A DNA stretch of 27,324 bases from Candidatus Tectomicrobia bacterium (GTDB lineage Bacteria; UBA8248). Position 1 is the first letter of the stretch. The number at the start of each line of letters is the position of its first letter. Of the stretch, positions 7,081-15,169 are shown piece by piece. The DNA lies in assembly GCA_016192135.1 (NCBI GenBank), contig JACPUR010000036.1, positions 1 to 27,324 of the forward strand, in the 5' to 3' direction. Made by a program: the position numbers and the translations under genes. The notes under the pieces were generated by a model. The model was not told the origin of the DNA. It saw nothing but the letters and a program-made list of their open reading frames with translations, and searched no databases.

Positions 7081-8424
7081 CTACACCCCCTCCCCCCACC
7101 TCGTCTCCCTCAGGTTCTCCACCAGCACCCTCCCCGCCTTCACGACATACCGCTTCTCGGGCTGGTCGATGAGGATGTCGTCGAAGTTCTCGGTGTCGAG
7201 GACGACGAAGTCGGCGTCCCGGCCGGGGGCGATGCCGTAGCGGTCCTCCACCCCGAGCACCTTGGCGGCGCTCTCCGTGAACATGGGGGGGATGAGGACG
7301 CGATCCGAGGCCCCGCTCATGTGGGCGACCGAGGCGAGGAGGAGGCCGATCTCCAGGAGGTCGCCCCGGCCGGAGGGGGTGAAGGCGTTGCGGATGTTGT
7401 TCGAGGCGATGGAGACGTTGACCCCCGCGCGGAGGAGGTCCTTGACCCGGGTGAGGCTGCGGTGGCGGGGGGGCACGGGGCCCCGCCCGCAGAGGAAAAG
7501 GTCGGTGGCGGGCAAGGGCAGGACGTGGATGCCCGCCTCGGCGATGAGCGAGACGATGCGGGCGGCCGCCCCCTCGTCCATGGCGCCGAGGGAGGTCAGG
7601 TGGCCCACGGCGACCCGGCCCTGGAGGCCCTGGGCGAGGGTGCGCCGGGCGACGGACTCGATGCGGCGGTCCCCGGGGTCGTCGGTGAAGTCGAGGTGGA
7701 GGTCGACGTCTTTCCCGAACTCCCCGGCCAGGCGGAAGACGATGTCGAGGTGGCGCTCGGGGTCGAGGTCGTTGTAGGGCACGCCCCCCACGGCGTCCCC
7801 GCCCATCCGGAGGGCCTCGCGCATGAGGTCCTCGGTGCCGGGCTGCTGCTCGATGCCCTCCTGGGGGAAGACGACGATCTGGAGGTCCACCCAGCCCCGC
7901 CAGGCCTCCCGGAGCTCGAGGGCGGCCTCCATGCCCTGGAGGCCCACGATGGGGTCCACCTCGGCCTGGGCGCGGGCGCGGGTCGCGCCGTGGCGGAGGA
8001 GGAGCTTGAGGGCGCGCCCGGAGCGCTCGTGGATGTCGCGCTTCGTGACCCGGCGCTTGAGCTCCAGGGTGATGGCGATGGCGTCCTGGAGGGTGCCGGA
8101 GAGGTTGGGGCGGCGCTCCTCGAGGAAGGCCTTGTCGAGGTGGATGTGGCTCTCGATGAAGCCGGGGAGGACGGCGCGGCCCCCCAGGTCCACCTCTTCC
8201 GGCCGGGCCGCCCGGGCGGGGCCGCGCCCGCTCCGCCCCGTCTCCGCCGGGCGGGCGGGGGCGACGGAGCAGAACTTCCCGCCCTCCACGAAAAGGTCGT
8301 GGAGCGCGCCCCCGGACGAGAGGCGGGCGTTCCGGAACACGGTTCCATCTTCGGGACGCTGGCTCACGCGGCGCCTCTCCACGCTGGGGTGCATTTCCGG
8401 AGCCGGCTCTGGGGCGACGGCCAT
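7081..8424 (-). CDS. Cytosine-deaminase-like amidohydrolase with altered active site
   Basis: The 447-residue protein has the amidohydrolase-superfamily TIM-barrel plan of CodA/AtzC enzymes. HxH metal ligands are His93 and His95 (PGFIESHIHLD). His243 (DLHLDF) and His275 (VAVGHLTS) fit the third and fourth histidines. A C-terminal beta-sandwich strand (GRDADFVVLDTENF) closes the composite domain. Two usual acids are absent. CodA's catalytic Glu (HCDE) aligns with Phe246 (HLDF), and its metal-binding Asp (GHDD) aligns with Asn342 (SNN). The SNNIRNAFTP pattern suggests a distinct subfamily, so deaminase activity should not be assumed. The ATG at 8424 follows an AAGG about 8 bases upstream. The gene is divergent from the Liv transporter operon across 220 bases, suggesting linked substrate use. 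Confidence 0.82.
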   Translation of the reverse strand: MAVAPEPAPEMHPSVERRRVSQRPEDGTVFRNARLSSGGALHDLFVEGGKFCSVAPARPAETGRSGRGPARAARPEEVDLGGRAVLPGFIESHIHLDKAFLEERRPNLSGTLQDAIAITLELKRRVTKRDIHERSGRALKLLLRHGATRARAQAEVDPIVGLQGMEAALELREAWRGWVDLQIVVFPQEGIEQQPGTEDLMREALRMGGDAVGGVPYNDLDPERHLDIVFRLAGEFGKDVDLHLDFTDDPGDRRIESVARRTLAQGLQGRVAVGHLTSLGAMDEGAAARIVSLIAEAGIHVLPLPATDLFLCGRGPVPPRHRSLTRVKDLLRAGVNVSIASNNIRNAFTPSGRGDLLEIGLLLASVAHMSGASDRVLIPPMFTESAAKVLGVEDRYGIAPGRDADFVVLDTENFDDILIDQPEKRYVVKAGRVLVENLRETRWGEGV

Positions 8425-8644
8425 CCATACCCTTCCGGGCGCGCGGGGGCAAGGGGCCGGGGGGAACGTCCAACTTCACCTTGACCCGCCCAGGGAAACA
8501 TGGGAGAAATGCCCCATTGGTTGCAGGTCTTTCGGCCCGCAGGAAAATGCGCTTTCTGGACATCGTGACGGGGCTGTTTCCAACGCGGCGGGAGAGCGTT
8601 TTTGTTTTTGGGCTCTGGCACGGGCGCCGTTCCTTGAGGGCTGA

Positions 8645-9526
8645 ATGAACGTATTCCACCTGCGGAACTTCGTCGAGCTCTGCTACAACAGCCTCTCCTA
8701 CGCGGCGCTTCTCTTCCTGCTGGCGAGCGGCCTCTCGATCATCTTCGGCGTCATGCGCATCGTGAACCTGGCGCACGCCGCCTTCTTCCTGCTGGGCGGC
8801 TACATCGCCCTCTCGGTGTACCGGGTGCTGGGGACGGCGCTGTGGACCCTCCCGGTGGCGATGGTGGTGGGGGGCGGGGTCGTGGCGGCGCTGGCGATGT
8901 TCATCGAGCGCTACTTCCTGCGCCGCCTGGGGCAGGACACCCTGGCCCAGGTGCTCGTCACCGTGGGCTTCGCCTTCATCCTGTTCGACACGAACATCCT
9001 CATCTGGACGGGGGACAACTACATGCTCCACCGCCCGTGGCCGCTGGACGACAGCACGGTCATCGGCGGCATCTCCTTCCCCCGCTACCGCGCCTTCATG
9101 ATCCTCTCGGCCGTGATGGTGTGGGCGATCCTCTACTTCGCGATCGAGCGGACCCGGGCCGGGGCCATCGTGCGGGCCACGGTGGACGACCCCCAGATGG
9201 CCCGGGGCGTGGGCATCAACACCAACATCGTGCAAATGAGCATCTACGGCCTAGGGGTGTTCCTCTCGGCCATGGGGGGCGTGGTAGGGGGCGCCTTCCT
9301 CGGCGTCTCGCCCGGCATCGACTTCCAGGTGCTCCCCTACGCTTTCGCGGTGGTCATCATCGGGGGCCTCGGGAGCCTGACCGGAGCGGTGGTGGGGAGC
9401 CTGGTGGTGGGCTTCGTCGAGAATTTCGGCACCGCGCTCTTCCCCGAGCTTTCCTACTTCGCCCTGTTCGCCCCGATGGCCGTCATCCTGGCCATCAAGC
9501 CGACGGGCCTCTTCGGGAGAGGCTGA
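8645..9526 (+). CDS. livH: Branched-chain amino acid-type ABC transporter permease (LivH-like)
   Basis: The 293-residue protein has about eight membrane spans and the LivH pattern: LLASGLSIIFGVMRIVNLAHAAFFLLGGY near the N terminus, ERTRAGAIVRATVDDPQMARGVGIN in the EAA-like cytoplasmic loop, and PYAFAVVIIGGLGSLTGAVVGSLVVG near the C terminus. It should form the membrane channel with the next gene product, powered by the two ATPases downstream. It is the first gene of the operon. The second permease starts only 2 bases after its stop, implying coupled translation. Family members carry branched-chain amino acids, urea, amides or aromatic acids, so the substrate is open. Confidence 0.93.
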   Translation: MNVFHLRNFVELCYNSLSYAALLFLLASGLSIIFGVMRIVNLAHAAFFLLGGYIALSVYRVLGTALWTLPVAMVVGGGVVAALAMFIERYFLRRLGQDTLAQVLVTVGFAFILFDTNILIWTGDNYMLHRPWPLDDSTVIGGISFPRYRAFMILSAVMVWAILYFAIERTRAGAIVRATVDDPQMARGVGINTNIVQMSIYGLGVFLSAMGGVVGGAFLGVSPGIDFQVLPYAFAVVIIGGLGSLTGAVVGSLVVGFVENFGTALFPELSYFALFAPMAVILAIKPTGLFGRG

Positions 9527-9528
9527 CC

Positions 9529-10545
9529 GTGGGCTCCAGCTCCTTCATCGAACGCCGGCGGATGAAGTACGCGCTCGTCGTGCTGGCGGCCGTCGCGGTC
9601 GTCACTCCGTTCCTGGACGACTACTACCAGACCATCGTCACGCGCTCGTTCATCTTCGCCATCATGGCAATCAGCCTGGACATCCTGATGGGCTACACCG
9701 GCCTCTCCTCGCTGGGCCACGGGGCCTATTTCGCCTTCGGCGCCTACTCGGCCGCCATCCTCGCCACGAAGGTGCCGGGGGTGAGCATCTTCGTCCTGTT
9801 CGCGGCGGCGCTGGGCCTCTCGTGCCTGCTCGCCGCCTTCCTGGGGCTCCTGGCCATCCGGGCGGTGGGGGTGTACTTCCTGATGATCACCCTGTCGTTC
9901 GCGATGGTGGTCTGGGGCCTCGTGTACCGCTGGCACACGGTGACGGGGGGCGACAACGGCATCGCGGTCCTGAACATCCCGACTTTCCTGGGGATGCCCA
10001 TCGGGGAATCGACGCCCTTCTTCTTCTTCACCTTCGGCGTGTTCCTGTGCGTCCTGAGCGTCCTCTACATCCTCGTGCAGAGCCCCTTCGGGAAGAGCTT
10101 GATCGGCATCCGGGAGCGCGAGGCGCGGATGAAGATGCTGGGCTACAACACCTGGCTCCACAAGTACCTGGCGTTCGTCATCTCGGGCACCTTCGCCGGC
10201 ATTTCGGGAATGCTCTGGACGCTCCAGAACCGCTTCGTCGGCCCGACCGACGTCGAGCTGGTGACCTCGGTGGAGGCCCTGCTGATGGTGGCCCTGGGCG
10301 GGCCCTCCACCCTCGTGGGACCTATTTTCGGCGCCTTCATCATCACCTTCCTGCGCTACTGGGTGAGCCTCTACGTCGAGCGGTGGTACATCATCCTGGG
10401 CGCGACCTATATCGTGACCGTCCTTTATGCCCGGGAAGGCGTCCTGGGCAAGTTCGAAGCCATCATGGCCCGGAGAAGGTCCCGGGCAAACAGCGAGCCG
10501 GCCCTCCCGCAGAGCCAGAAGCAGACAACGGAGTCACATACTTGA
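9529..10545 (+). CDS. livM: Branched-chain amino acid-type ABC transporter permease (LivM-like)
   Basis: The 338-residue partner permease carries the LivM signature LMGYTGLSSLGHGAYFAFGAY and the loop SPFGKSLIGIREREARMKMLGYN, where the coupling helix contacts the ATPases. It ends with MVALGGPSTLVGPIFGAF. I use the GTG at 9529 because GGGAGAGG lies just upstream and the gene abuts livH. An in-frame ATG at 9562 is an alternative. The last 30 or so residues are a hydrophilic Arg/Gln/Ser tail beyond the final helix. The gene is followed by an 85-base gap before the first binding protein. Confidence 0.93.
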   Translation: MGSSSFIERRRMKYALVVLAAVAVVTPFLDDYYQTIVTRSFIFAIMAISLDILMGYTGLSSLGHGAYFAFGAYSAAILATKVPGVSIFVLFAAALGLSCLLAAFLGLLAIRAVGVYFLMITLSFAMVVWGLVYRWHTVTGGDNGIAVLNIPTFLGMPIGESTPFFFFTFGVFLCVLSVLYILVQSPFGKSLIGIREREARMKMLGYNTWLHKYLAFVISGTFAGISGMLWTLQNRFVGPTDVELVTSVEALLMVALGGPSTLVGPIFGAFIITFLRYWVSLYVERWYIILGATYIVTVLYAREGVLGKFEAIMARRRSRANSEPALPQSQKQTTESHT

Positions 10546-10630
10546 CGGCTCCGGCTTCAGGCTCACGTCCGCTCCCGGCGCAACCCCTCCGGGGCAGGCG
10601 CGGGGAGCATTCCGCAGGGGAGGAAGCACC

Positions 10631-11890
10631 ATGAAAGCGAAATGCACCGCCGTAGTCGCAGTGGCTTGCCTTGCCTTCGCGGCCGGGGCGGCCCAGGGAG
10701 CCCAGAAGGAGGTGCGGATTGGCTTCCTCGCGCCCATGACGGGCCCCAACGCCCAGATCGGCAAGGACATGAGCAACGGCTTCATGATGTATCTCGAACA
10801 GATCAAGTACCAGATGGGGCCGCTCAAGGTGAAGTTCATCCTCGAGGACAAGGAGAGCAAGCCCCCCCTGGCCGTGGCCAAGGCCCAGAAGCTCATCCAG
10901 CGCGACAAGGTGCACATGTTCCTGGGCGGCCTGCTGGCGCCCACGGGCTACGCCCTGGCGCCCGTGGCCGACCGCTTCAAGGTGCCCTACATCTCCCCCG
11001 CTCCCGCGGGCGAGGACCAGACCCAGCGCCAGCGCGCCAAGTACTACGCCCGCCTCTCCTTCGCGAGCGGCCAGTGCCAGCACGCCCTGGGCGACTGGGC
11101 CTACGAGAACGGCATGCGCCGCGTCGCCACCGTGGCCGCCGACTACGCCTTCGGCTACGAGTCGGTCGGGGGCTTCCAGCGGACATTCGAGGAGAAGGGC
11201 GGCAAGGTCGTCGCGAAAATCTGGCCCAAGCTCTTCTCGGTGGACTACGGCCCCTATCTGCCCCTCATCCCCCGGGACGCGGACGCCGTCTACACCCTGA
11301 TGGTGGGGCCCATGTCCCTGGCCTTCCCCAAGCAGTTCAAGGCGGCCGGCTTCAAGATGGCCCTCCTCGGCGGCACGACGAGCGCCGACGAGTTCATCCT
11401 CCCCAACATGGGGGACGAGGCCATCGGCTACGTCACGGCCTCCCACTACAGCGCGGCCCTGGACACCCCCAGGAACCATGCGTTCGTGAAGGAGTTCCAG
11501 CAGCGCTACGGGAAGATGGCCTCCTACTACACCGAGAACTCCTACACCGCGGCGCAGGCGATCCACGAGGCGCTCAAGATGATCAATTACGCGCCCGAGA
11601 AGACAGACGCATTCCTCGCCGCGCTCAAAACCATCCGCATGAACGCCGTCCGCGGCCCGATCTACCTCGATCAACACGCCAATCCCGTGCAGAACTGCTA
11701 CATCCGCAAGGTCGAGCGCGCCGCCGGCGACCGCAACAGCCTGGGCGTGAAGGCCAATTCCCTTTGGAACATCGTGATAAAGACGTACCCGGCGGTGAGC
11801 CAGTTCTGGACCTACAAGCCGGAGGAGTTCCTGAAGAACCCGGTGTACGACAAGAACTTCCCGCCCTGCAAGTTCTGCGGGACGAACTAA
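10631..11890 (+). CDS. ABC transporter substrate-binding protein, Leu/Ile/Val-type (first of tandem pair)
   Basis: The 419-residue protein starts with a Sec signal peptide (MKAKCTAVVAVACLAFAAG, likely cut after AQG) and then the periplasmic binding fold of type I (KEVRIGFLAPMTGPNAQIGK). The segment LGGLLAPTGYALAPVADRFKV is a typical ligand-side region. It delivers substrate to the adjacent permeases. It is strikingly alike to the next gene product in length and, by eye, in about four residues of five. The C terminus has a CxxC (Cys413 and Cys416 in PPCKFCG), and a Cys in SGQCQHALG is shared too, so disulfides are possible. GGGGAGGAAG precedes the ATG. Specificity is not readable. Confidence 0.92.
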   Translation: MKAKCTAVVAVACLAFAAGAAQGAQKEVRIGFLAPMTGPNAQIGKDMSNGFMMYLEQIKYQMGPLKVKFILEDKESKPPLAVAKAQKLIQRDKVHMFLGGLLAPTGYALAPVADRFKVPYISPAPAGEDQTQRQRAKYYARLSFASGQCQHALGDWAYENGMRRVATVAADYAFGYESVGGFQRTFEEKGGKVVAKIWPKLFSVDYGPYLPLIPRDADAVYTLMVGPMSLAFPKQFKAAGFKMALLGGTTSADEFILPNMGDEAIGYVTASHYSAALDTPRNHAFVKEFQQRYGKMASYYTENSYTAAQAIHEALKMINYAPEKTDAFLAALKTIRMNAVRGPIYLDQHANPVQNCYIRKVERAAGDRNSLGVKANSLWNIVIKTYPAVSQFWTYKPEEFLKNPVYDKNFPPCKFCGTN

Positions 11891-11905
11891 GGCCCGCTTC
11901 GTGGG

Positions 11906-11933
11906 CCCGGCGGCGATCGGCCCCGCCGCCGGG
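11906..11933 (+). terminator. Strong GC hairpin after first binding-protein gene
   Basis: CCCGGCGGCG at 11906-11915 pairs perfectly with CGCCGCCGGG at 11924-11933 over an 8-base loop, 15 bases past the stop. There is no T-run, so it may be an mRNA-stabilising or attenuating hairpin rather than a full terminator. Confidence 0.55.
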
Positions 11934-11997
11934 GGTCCGATTTGGGATGTGACTTCGCCGCACATGGGCCGCATTCATGGGAGCGTCCGGGCGGCCG

Positions 11998-12027
11998 TTT
12001 TCACCGCCATCCTCGATAAGGTATCAT
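11998..12027 (+). promoter_or_regulatory. Candidate sigma-70 promoter for the second binding-protein gene
   Basis: TTTTCA at 11998-12003 and TATCAT at 12022-12027 are 18 bases apart, in the 216-base gap before the second binding-protein gene. The gap is long for an operon interior and follows a strong hairpin, which favours a separate start. Match is moderate. Confidence 0.35.
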
Positions 12028-12106
12028 GGCCCCACACGGCGAAAACTGCTGGTAGGGCCTGCATGAGCATCCCAAAGTTCCCCTGTCCATGAAGGGAGGG
12101 ATCACG

Positions 12107-13366
12107 ATGAAAGTCAGATGGATAGCGGCGCTGGTGGCCGGCGCCTTCGCGCTCGCCCTGGCGGGCGCAGCGCAGGCGGCGGCGAAGGAAGTGCGCATCG
12201 GCTTCATCGCGCCGATGACCGGCCCCTTCGCGCAGGTCGGCAAGGACATGACGAACGGCTTCCTGATGTACCTGGAGCAGAACAAGAACAAGATGGGCCC
12301 GCTGACCGTCAAGTTCACCATCGAGGACTACGAGGCCAAGCCCCCCGTCGCCGTGGCCAAGGCCCAGAAGCTCATCCAGCGCGACAAGGTGCACGTCTTC
12401 CTGGGCGGCCTGCTGGCCCCCACGGGCTACGCCCTGGCGCCCGTGGCCGACCGCTTCAAGGTCCCCTACCTCTCCCCGGCTCCCGCGGGCGACGACCAGA
12501 CCCAGCGCGTGCGGGCCAAGTACTACGCCCGCATCTCCTTCACGAGCAGCATGTGCCAGCACCCCCTGGGCGACTGGGCCTATGAGCAGGGCATGCGCCG
12601 CATCGTCACCGTGGGCGCCGACTACGCCTTCGGCTACGAGACGGTGGGCGGCTTCCAGGCCGGGTTCGAGGACAAGGGCGGCAAGATCGTCGCCAAGGTG
12701 TGGCCCAAGCTGGGCACCGTGGACTTCGGCCCCTACCTGCCCCAGATCCCGCGCAACGTGGACGCCGTCTACACCCTGATGGTGGGGCCGATGTCCCTGG
12801 CCTTCCCGAAGCAGTTCAAGGCGGCCGGGTTCACCATGCCCTTGCTCGGCGGCACGACCAGCGCGGACGAGTTCATCCTCCCCAGCATGGGCGACGAGGC
12901 CATCGGCTACATCACGGCCTCGCACTACAGCGCCGCCATCGACACCCCCAAGAACCACGCCTTCGTGAAGGAGTTCCAGAAGCGCTACGGGAAGATGGCC
13001 TCCTACTACTCCGAGGCCGCCTACACCAGCGCCCTCTACATCCACGAGGCCCTCAAGCGCACCGGCTACAATCCCGACAAGACCGAGGTCTGGCTCAACG
13101 AGCTGAAGAAGATCCGCCTGGACGCCGTCCGCGGCCCGATGTATCTCGACCAGTACGCCAACCCCGTGCAGAACTGCTACATCCGCAAGATCGAGCGTCA
13201 GCCGGGCGATTACAAGAACCTGGGCGTGAAGCCCAACTCGCTGTGGAACATCGTCATCAAGACCTACCCGGCCGTGAGCCAGTTCTGGAAGTGGACGCCG
13301 GGGGAATTCCTGAAGCATCCCGTGTACAACAAGGATTACCCGCCCTGCAAGAACTGCGGGCAGTAG
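12107..13366 (+). CDS. ABC transporter substrate-binding protein, Leu/Ile/Val-type (second of tandem pair)
   Basis: Exactly 419 residues, like its upstream neighbour, with a clearer Sec signal peptide (ending near AAQA) and mature start KEVRIGFIAPMTGPFAQVGK. Most of the domain is the same as in the first copy, and nucleotide identity is visible over long runs, for example in the region encoding AKAQKLIQRDKVH. The C terminus keeps the CxxC (Cys414 and Cys417 in PPCKNCG). Differences cluster in small patches such as KYQ/KNK and SSM/SGQ, some possibly near the ligand cleft. This is most simply a tandem duplication with divergence, giving two receptors for one permease. A GAAGGGAGGG lies just before the ATG at 12107; an in-frame ATG at 12089 lacks this. 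Confidence 0.92.
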   Translation: MKVRWIAALVAGAFALALAGAAQAAAKEVRIGFIAPMTGPFAQVGKDMTNGFLMYLEQNKNKMGPLTVKFTIEDYEAKPPVAVAKAQKLIQRDKVHVFLGGLLAPTGYALAPVADRFKVPYLSPAPAGDDQTQRVRAKYYARISFTSSMCQHPLGDWAYEQGMRRIVTVGADYAFGYETVGGFQAGFEDKGGKIVAKVWPKLGTVDFGPYLPQIPRNVDAVYTLMVGPMSLAFPKQFKAAGFTMPLLGGTTSADEFILPSMGDEAIGYITASHYSAAIDTPKNHAFVKEFQKRYGKMASYYSEAAYTSALYIHEALKRTGYNPDKTEVWLNELKKIRLDAVRGPMYLDQYANPVQNCYIRKIERQPGDYKNLGVKPNSLWNIVIKTYPAVSQFWKWTPGEFLKHPVYNKDYPPCKNCGQ

Positions 13367-13375
13367 CCTTTTTGC

Positions 13376-13413
13376 GGAGCCGCCGCCCGGAGGGGCCTCC
13401 GGGCGGCGGCTCC
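13376..13413 (+). terminator. 18-bp perfect hairpin between binding protein and ATPase genes
   Basis: The 18 bases at 13376-13393 are the exact reverse complement of 13396-13413, leaving only two bases between. The stem is nearly all G/C. No T-run follows, and genes continue 24 bases later, so it probably limits read-through or protects the upstream message. That would keep binding protein in excess over ATPase, as seen in many transport operons. Confidence 0.65.
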
Positions 13414-13436
13414 GGCTCAACCGAAGGGAACGGGAT

Positions 13437-14192
13437 TTGGCGACCGGCGAGCAGCCCCGCCTGGAGCTCCGGGGGGTTTCCAAGCACTTCGGCGGCCTCC
13501 ACGCCGTCGAAGACGTGAACCTGCGCCTCACCCGCGGGGGCCGGCACGGCATCCTGGGGCCGAACGGGGCGGGCAAGACCACCCTTTTCAACCTCATCAC
13601 CGGCGTCCTGCCCCTCACTTCGGGGAGCATCTCCCTGTTCGGGCAGGACGTCTCCCGGGAGCCCACCCACAAGCGGACGGCCCTGGGGATGGCGCGGACC
13701 TTCCAGATCACCAGCCTCTTCCCGAAGATGACGGTGCTCGACAACGTCCTGCTCGCGGTGCAGGGCCTGCGCCCCATGAAGCTGATGATGCTCAAGCCCC
13801 TCACCTCCTACGGGAACGTGTACGACAAGGCCGAGAAGCTGCTGACCGACGTGAACTTCTGGCACCTGCGCGACACCCAGGTGCGCAACCTCTCCCACGG
13901 CGAGCAGCGCCAGCTCGAAGTGGTGCTGGGGCTGGCCAGCGACCCGACGGTCCTCCTGCTGGACGAGCCCTCCGCCGGCCTCGCCACGGGCGAGTCGCGC
14001 GAGATGGCGCAGTTCCTCAACTCGCTCGACAAGGACCTCTCCATCCTCATCATCGAGCACGACCTGGACGTCCTCTTCGGCGTCGTCTCGCGCATCACGG
14101 TGCTGCACTACGGCAAGGTGCTCCTCGAGGGCCCGAGCGACCAGGTCCGGAACGATTCGCAGGTCAAAGAGATCTACTTGGGGAAGGGCTGA
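13437..14192 (+). CDS. livG: ABC transporter ATPase (LivG-like)
   Basis: The 251-residue ATPase has Walker A GPNGAGKTT at 41-49, the ABC signature LSHGEQRQLE near 152-161, Walker B LLLDEPSAGL near 173-182 and the switch His208 (IIEHDLDVLF). The insert after the Q-loop and the phrase ARTFQITSLFPKMTVLDNVLLAVQG are typical of LivG. The signature is LSHGE rather than LSGGE, a common variant in this branch. The start is a TTG at 13437 with AAGGGAA upstream. The next ATPase begins three bases after the stop. It would energise the permease pair. Confidence 0.92.
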   Translation: MATGEQPRLELRGVSKHFGGLHAVEDVNLRLTRGGRHGILGPNGAGKTTLFNLITGVLPLTSGSISLFGQDVSREPTHKRTALGMARTFQITSLFPKMTVLDNVLLAVQGLRPMKLMMLKPLTSYGNVYDKAEKLLTDVNFWHLRDTQVRNLSHGEQRQLEVVLGLASDPTVLLLDEPSAGLATGESREMAQFLNSLDKDLSILIIEHDLDVLFGVVSRITVLHYGKVLLEGPSDQVRNDSQVKEIYLGKG

Positions 14193-14195
14193 GAG

Positions 14196-14906
14196 GTGGC
14201 CGCGCTCCTGTCCGTCGAGGACATCCACACCTACTACGGCGACTCCTACATCCTCCAGGGGCTCTCCCTCGAGGTGCGCGAGGGGGAGGCGCTCGGCGTC
14301 CTCGGCCGCAACGGGATGGGGAAGACCACCCTCATCAACTCCATCATGGGCTTCGTCCAGCCCCGGCGGGGGCGGATCGTCTTCCAGGGCAAGGACATCA
14401 CCCGCACCCCGAGCTTCGAGACCTGCAACATGGGCATCGGGCTCTGCCCCCAGGGGCGGCGCGTGTTCCCCACCCTCACCGTGCGCGAGAACCTGCTGGT
14501 GGCCCACCAGGCCCGCAACGGCAAGAGCCGCTGGGACCTCAGCGCCGTCTACGAGCTCTTCCCCCGGCTGGGGGAGCGCCACGCCCAGCGCGCGGGCTCC
14601 CTCTCCGGCGGGGAGCAGCAGATGCTCGCCGTCGCCCGGGCGCTCGTGACCAATCCCGCCTGCCTCATCCTGGACGAGCCCTCCGAGGGCCTCGCCCCCC
14701 TCATCATCCAGCACATGGGCGAGGCCATCCGGAAGCTCCGCGAGGAGGGCCTGGCCATCCTCCTCGTCGAGCAGAACACCCCCTTCGCCCTCAAGGTGGT
14801 GGACCGGGTGAACATCGTCACGAAGGGGAGGGTGGTCCACGACCTCTCGCCCGAGGCGCTTTGGGCGAACGAGGAGATCAAGCACACCCACCTGGGGATC
14901 GGATAG
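14196..14906 (+). CDS. livF: ABC transporter ATPase (LivF-like)
   Basis: The 236-residue protein shows Walker A GRNGMGKTT at 37-45, LSGGEQQML at 136-144 and LILDEPSEGLAP at 157-168. The switch-His position reads LLVEQN, as usual in LivF proteins, where the His is replaced. Opening words SVEDIHTYYGDSYILQGLSLEV are typical. The start is GTG at 14196, 3 bases after the livG stop, with a GGGAAGGG upstream. It is the last gene of the operon and is followed by an intrinsic terminator. Confidence 0.92.
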   Translation: MAALLSVEDIHTYYGDSYILQGLSLEVREGEALGVLGRNGMGKTTLINSIMGFVQPRRGRIVFQGKDITRTPSFETCNMGIGLCPQGRRVFPTLTVRENLLVAHQARNGKSRWDLSAVYELFPRLGERHAQRAGSLSGGEQQMLAVARALVTNPACLILDEPSEGLAPLIIQHMGEAIRKLREEGLAILLVEQNTPFALKVVDRVNIVTKGRVVHDLSPEALWANEEIKHTHLGIG

Positions 14907-14941
14907 GCGGGCCTTCATCGCGGCATCAAGGCGAACCGGCC

Positions 14942-14972
14942 GCCCTCCCCGCCAAGGGAGGGCAGTTTTTTT
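14942..14972 (+). terminator. Intrinsic terminator of the Liv operon
   Basis: GCCCTCCC at 14942-14949 pairs with GGGAGGGC at 14956-14963 over a 6-base loop. A run of seven T follows at 14966-14972. This is the clearest rho-independent terminator in the window and lies 36 bases past the last ATPase gene. Confidence 0.85.
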
Positions 14973-14992
14973 CATTTCGCGCCGAGTCATTC

Positions 14993-15053
14993 TGTAGGGG
15001 CGATGCTTGTCATCGCCCCATGCAAAAGGGGCGAACACGAGGTTCGCCCCTAC
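14993..15053. repeat. Two adjoining GGGGCG-family palindromes
   Basis: GGGGCGATG at 14997-15005 pairs with CATCGCCCC at 15011-15019. GGGGCGAAC at 15028-15036 pairs with GTTCGCCCC at 15042-15050. The outer GTAG and CTAC ends are partly kept. Confidence 0.8.
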
Positions 15054-15071
15054 AAACCAATGCGGGCAGGC

Positions 15072-15113
15072 CCCTGTGCTTACCCACAGGGCGAACACGA
15101 GGTTCGCCCCTAC
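15072..15113. repeat. GGGCG palindrome with competing upstream hairpin
   Basis: A copy of the GAACACGAGGTTCGCCCC unit spans 15089-15113, repeating the core at 15031-15050 exactly. Upstream CCCTGTG (15072-15078) pairs with CACAGGG (15085-15091), so two stems compete for the same bases. Confidence 0.7.
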
Positions 15114-15141
15114 AGACCATTCGCCCAGGTTTTCCTGATCC

Positions 15142-15169
15142 GTAGGGGCGCACGGCCGTGCGCCCCTAC
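15142..15169. repeat. Perfect 28-base palindrome, GTAGGGGCG family
   Basis: GTAGGGGCGCACGG is followed directly by its exact reverse complement. It has the same length and outer arms as the copy at 6797-6824 but a different core. Confidence 0.85.

Noticed and set aside
8425-8644. Promoter boxes for the Liv operon in the divergent gap
   Set aside because: A TTGACC is present near 8480, but no -10 box lies at a suitable distance, so no site is called.
8842-10545. Single long open frame across both permease genes
   Set aside because: The first part is the out-of-frame shadow of livH; the real livM start is at 9529 just after the livH stop.
14993-15169. Possible CRISPR array from repeated GGGGCGAAC..GTTCGCCCC words
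   Set aside because: Spacing is irregular, unit sequences differ in their cores, there are no equal-length spacers and no cas genes.
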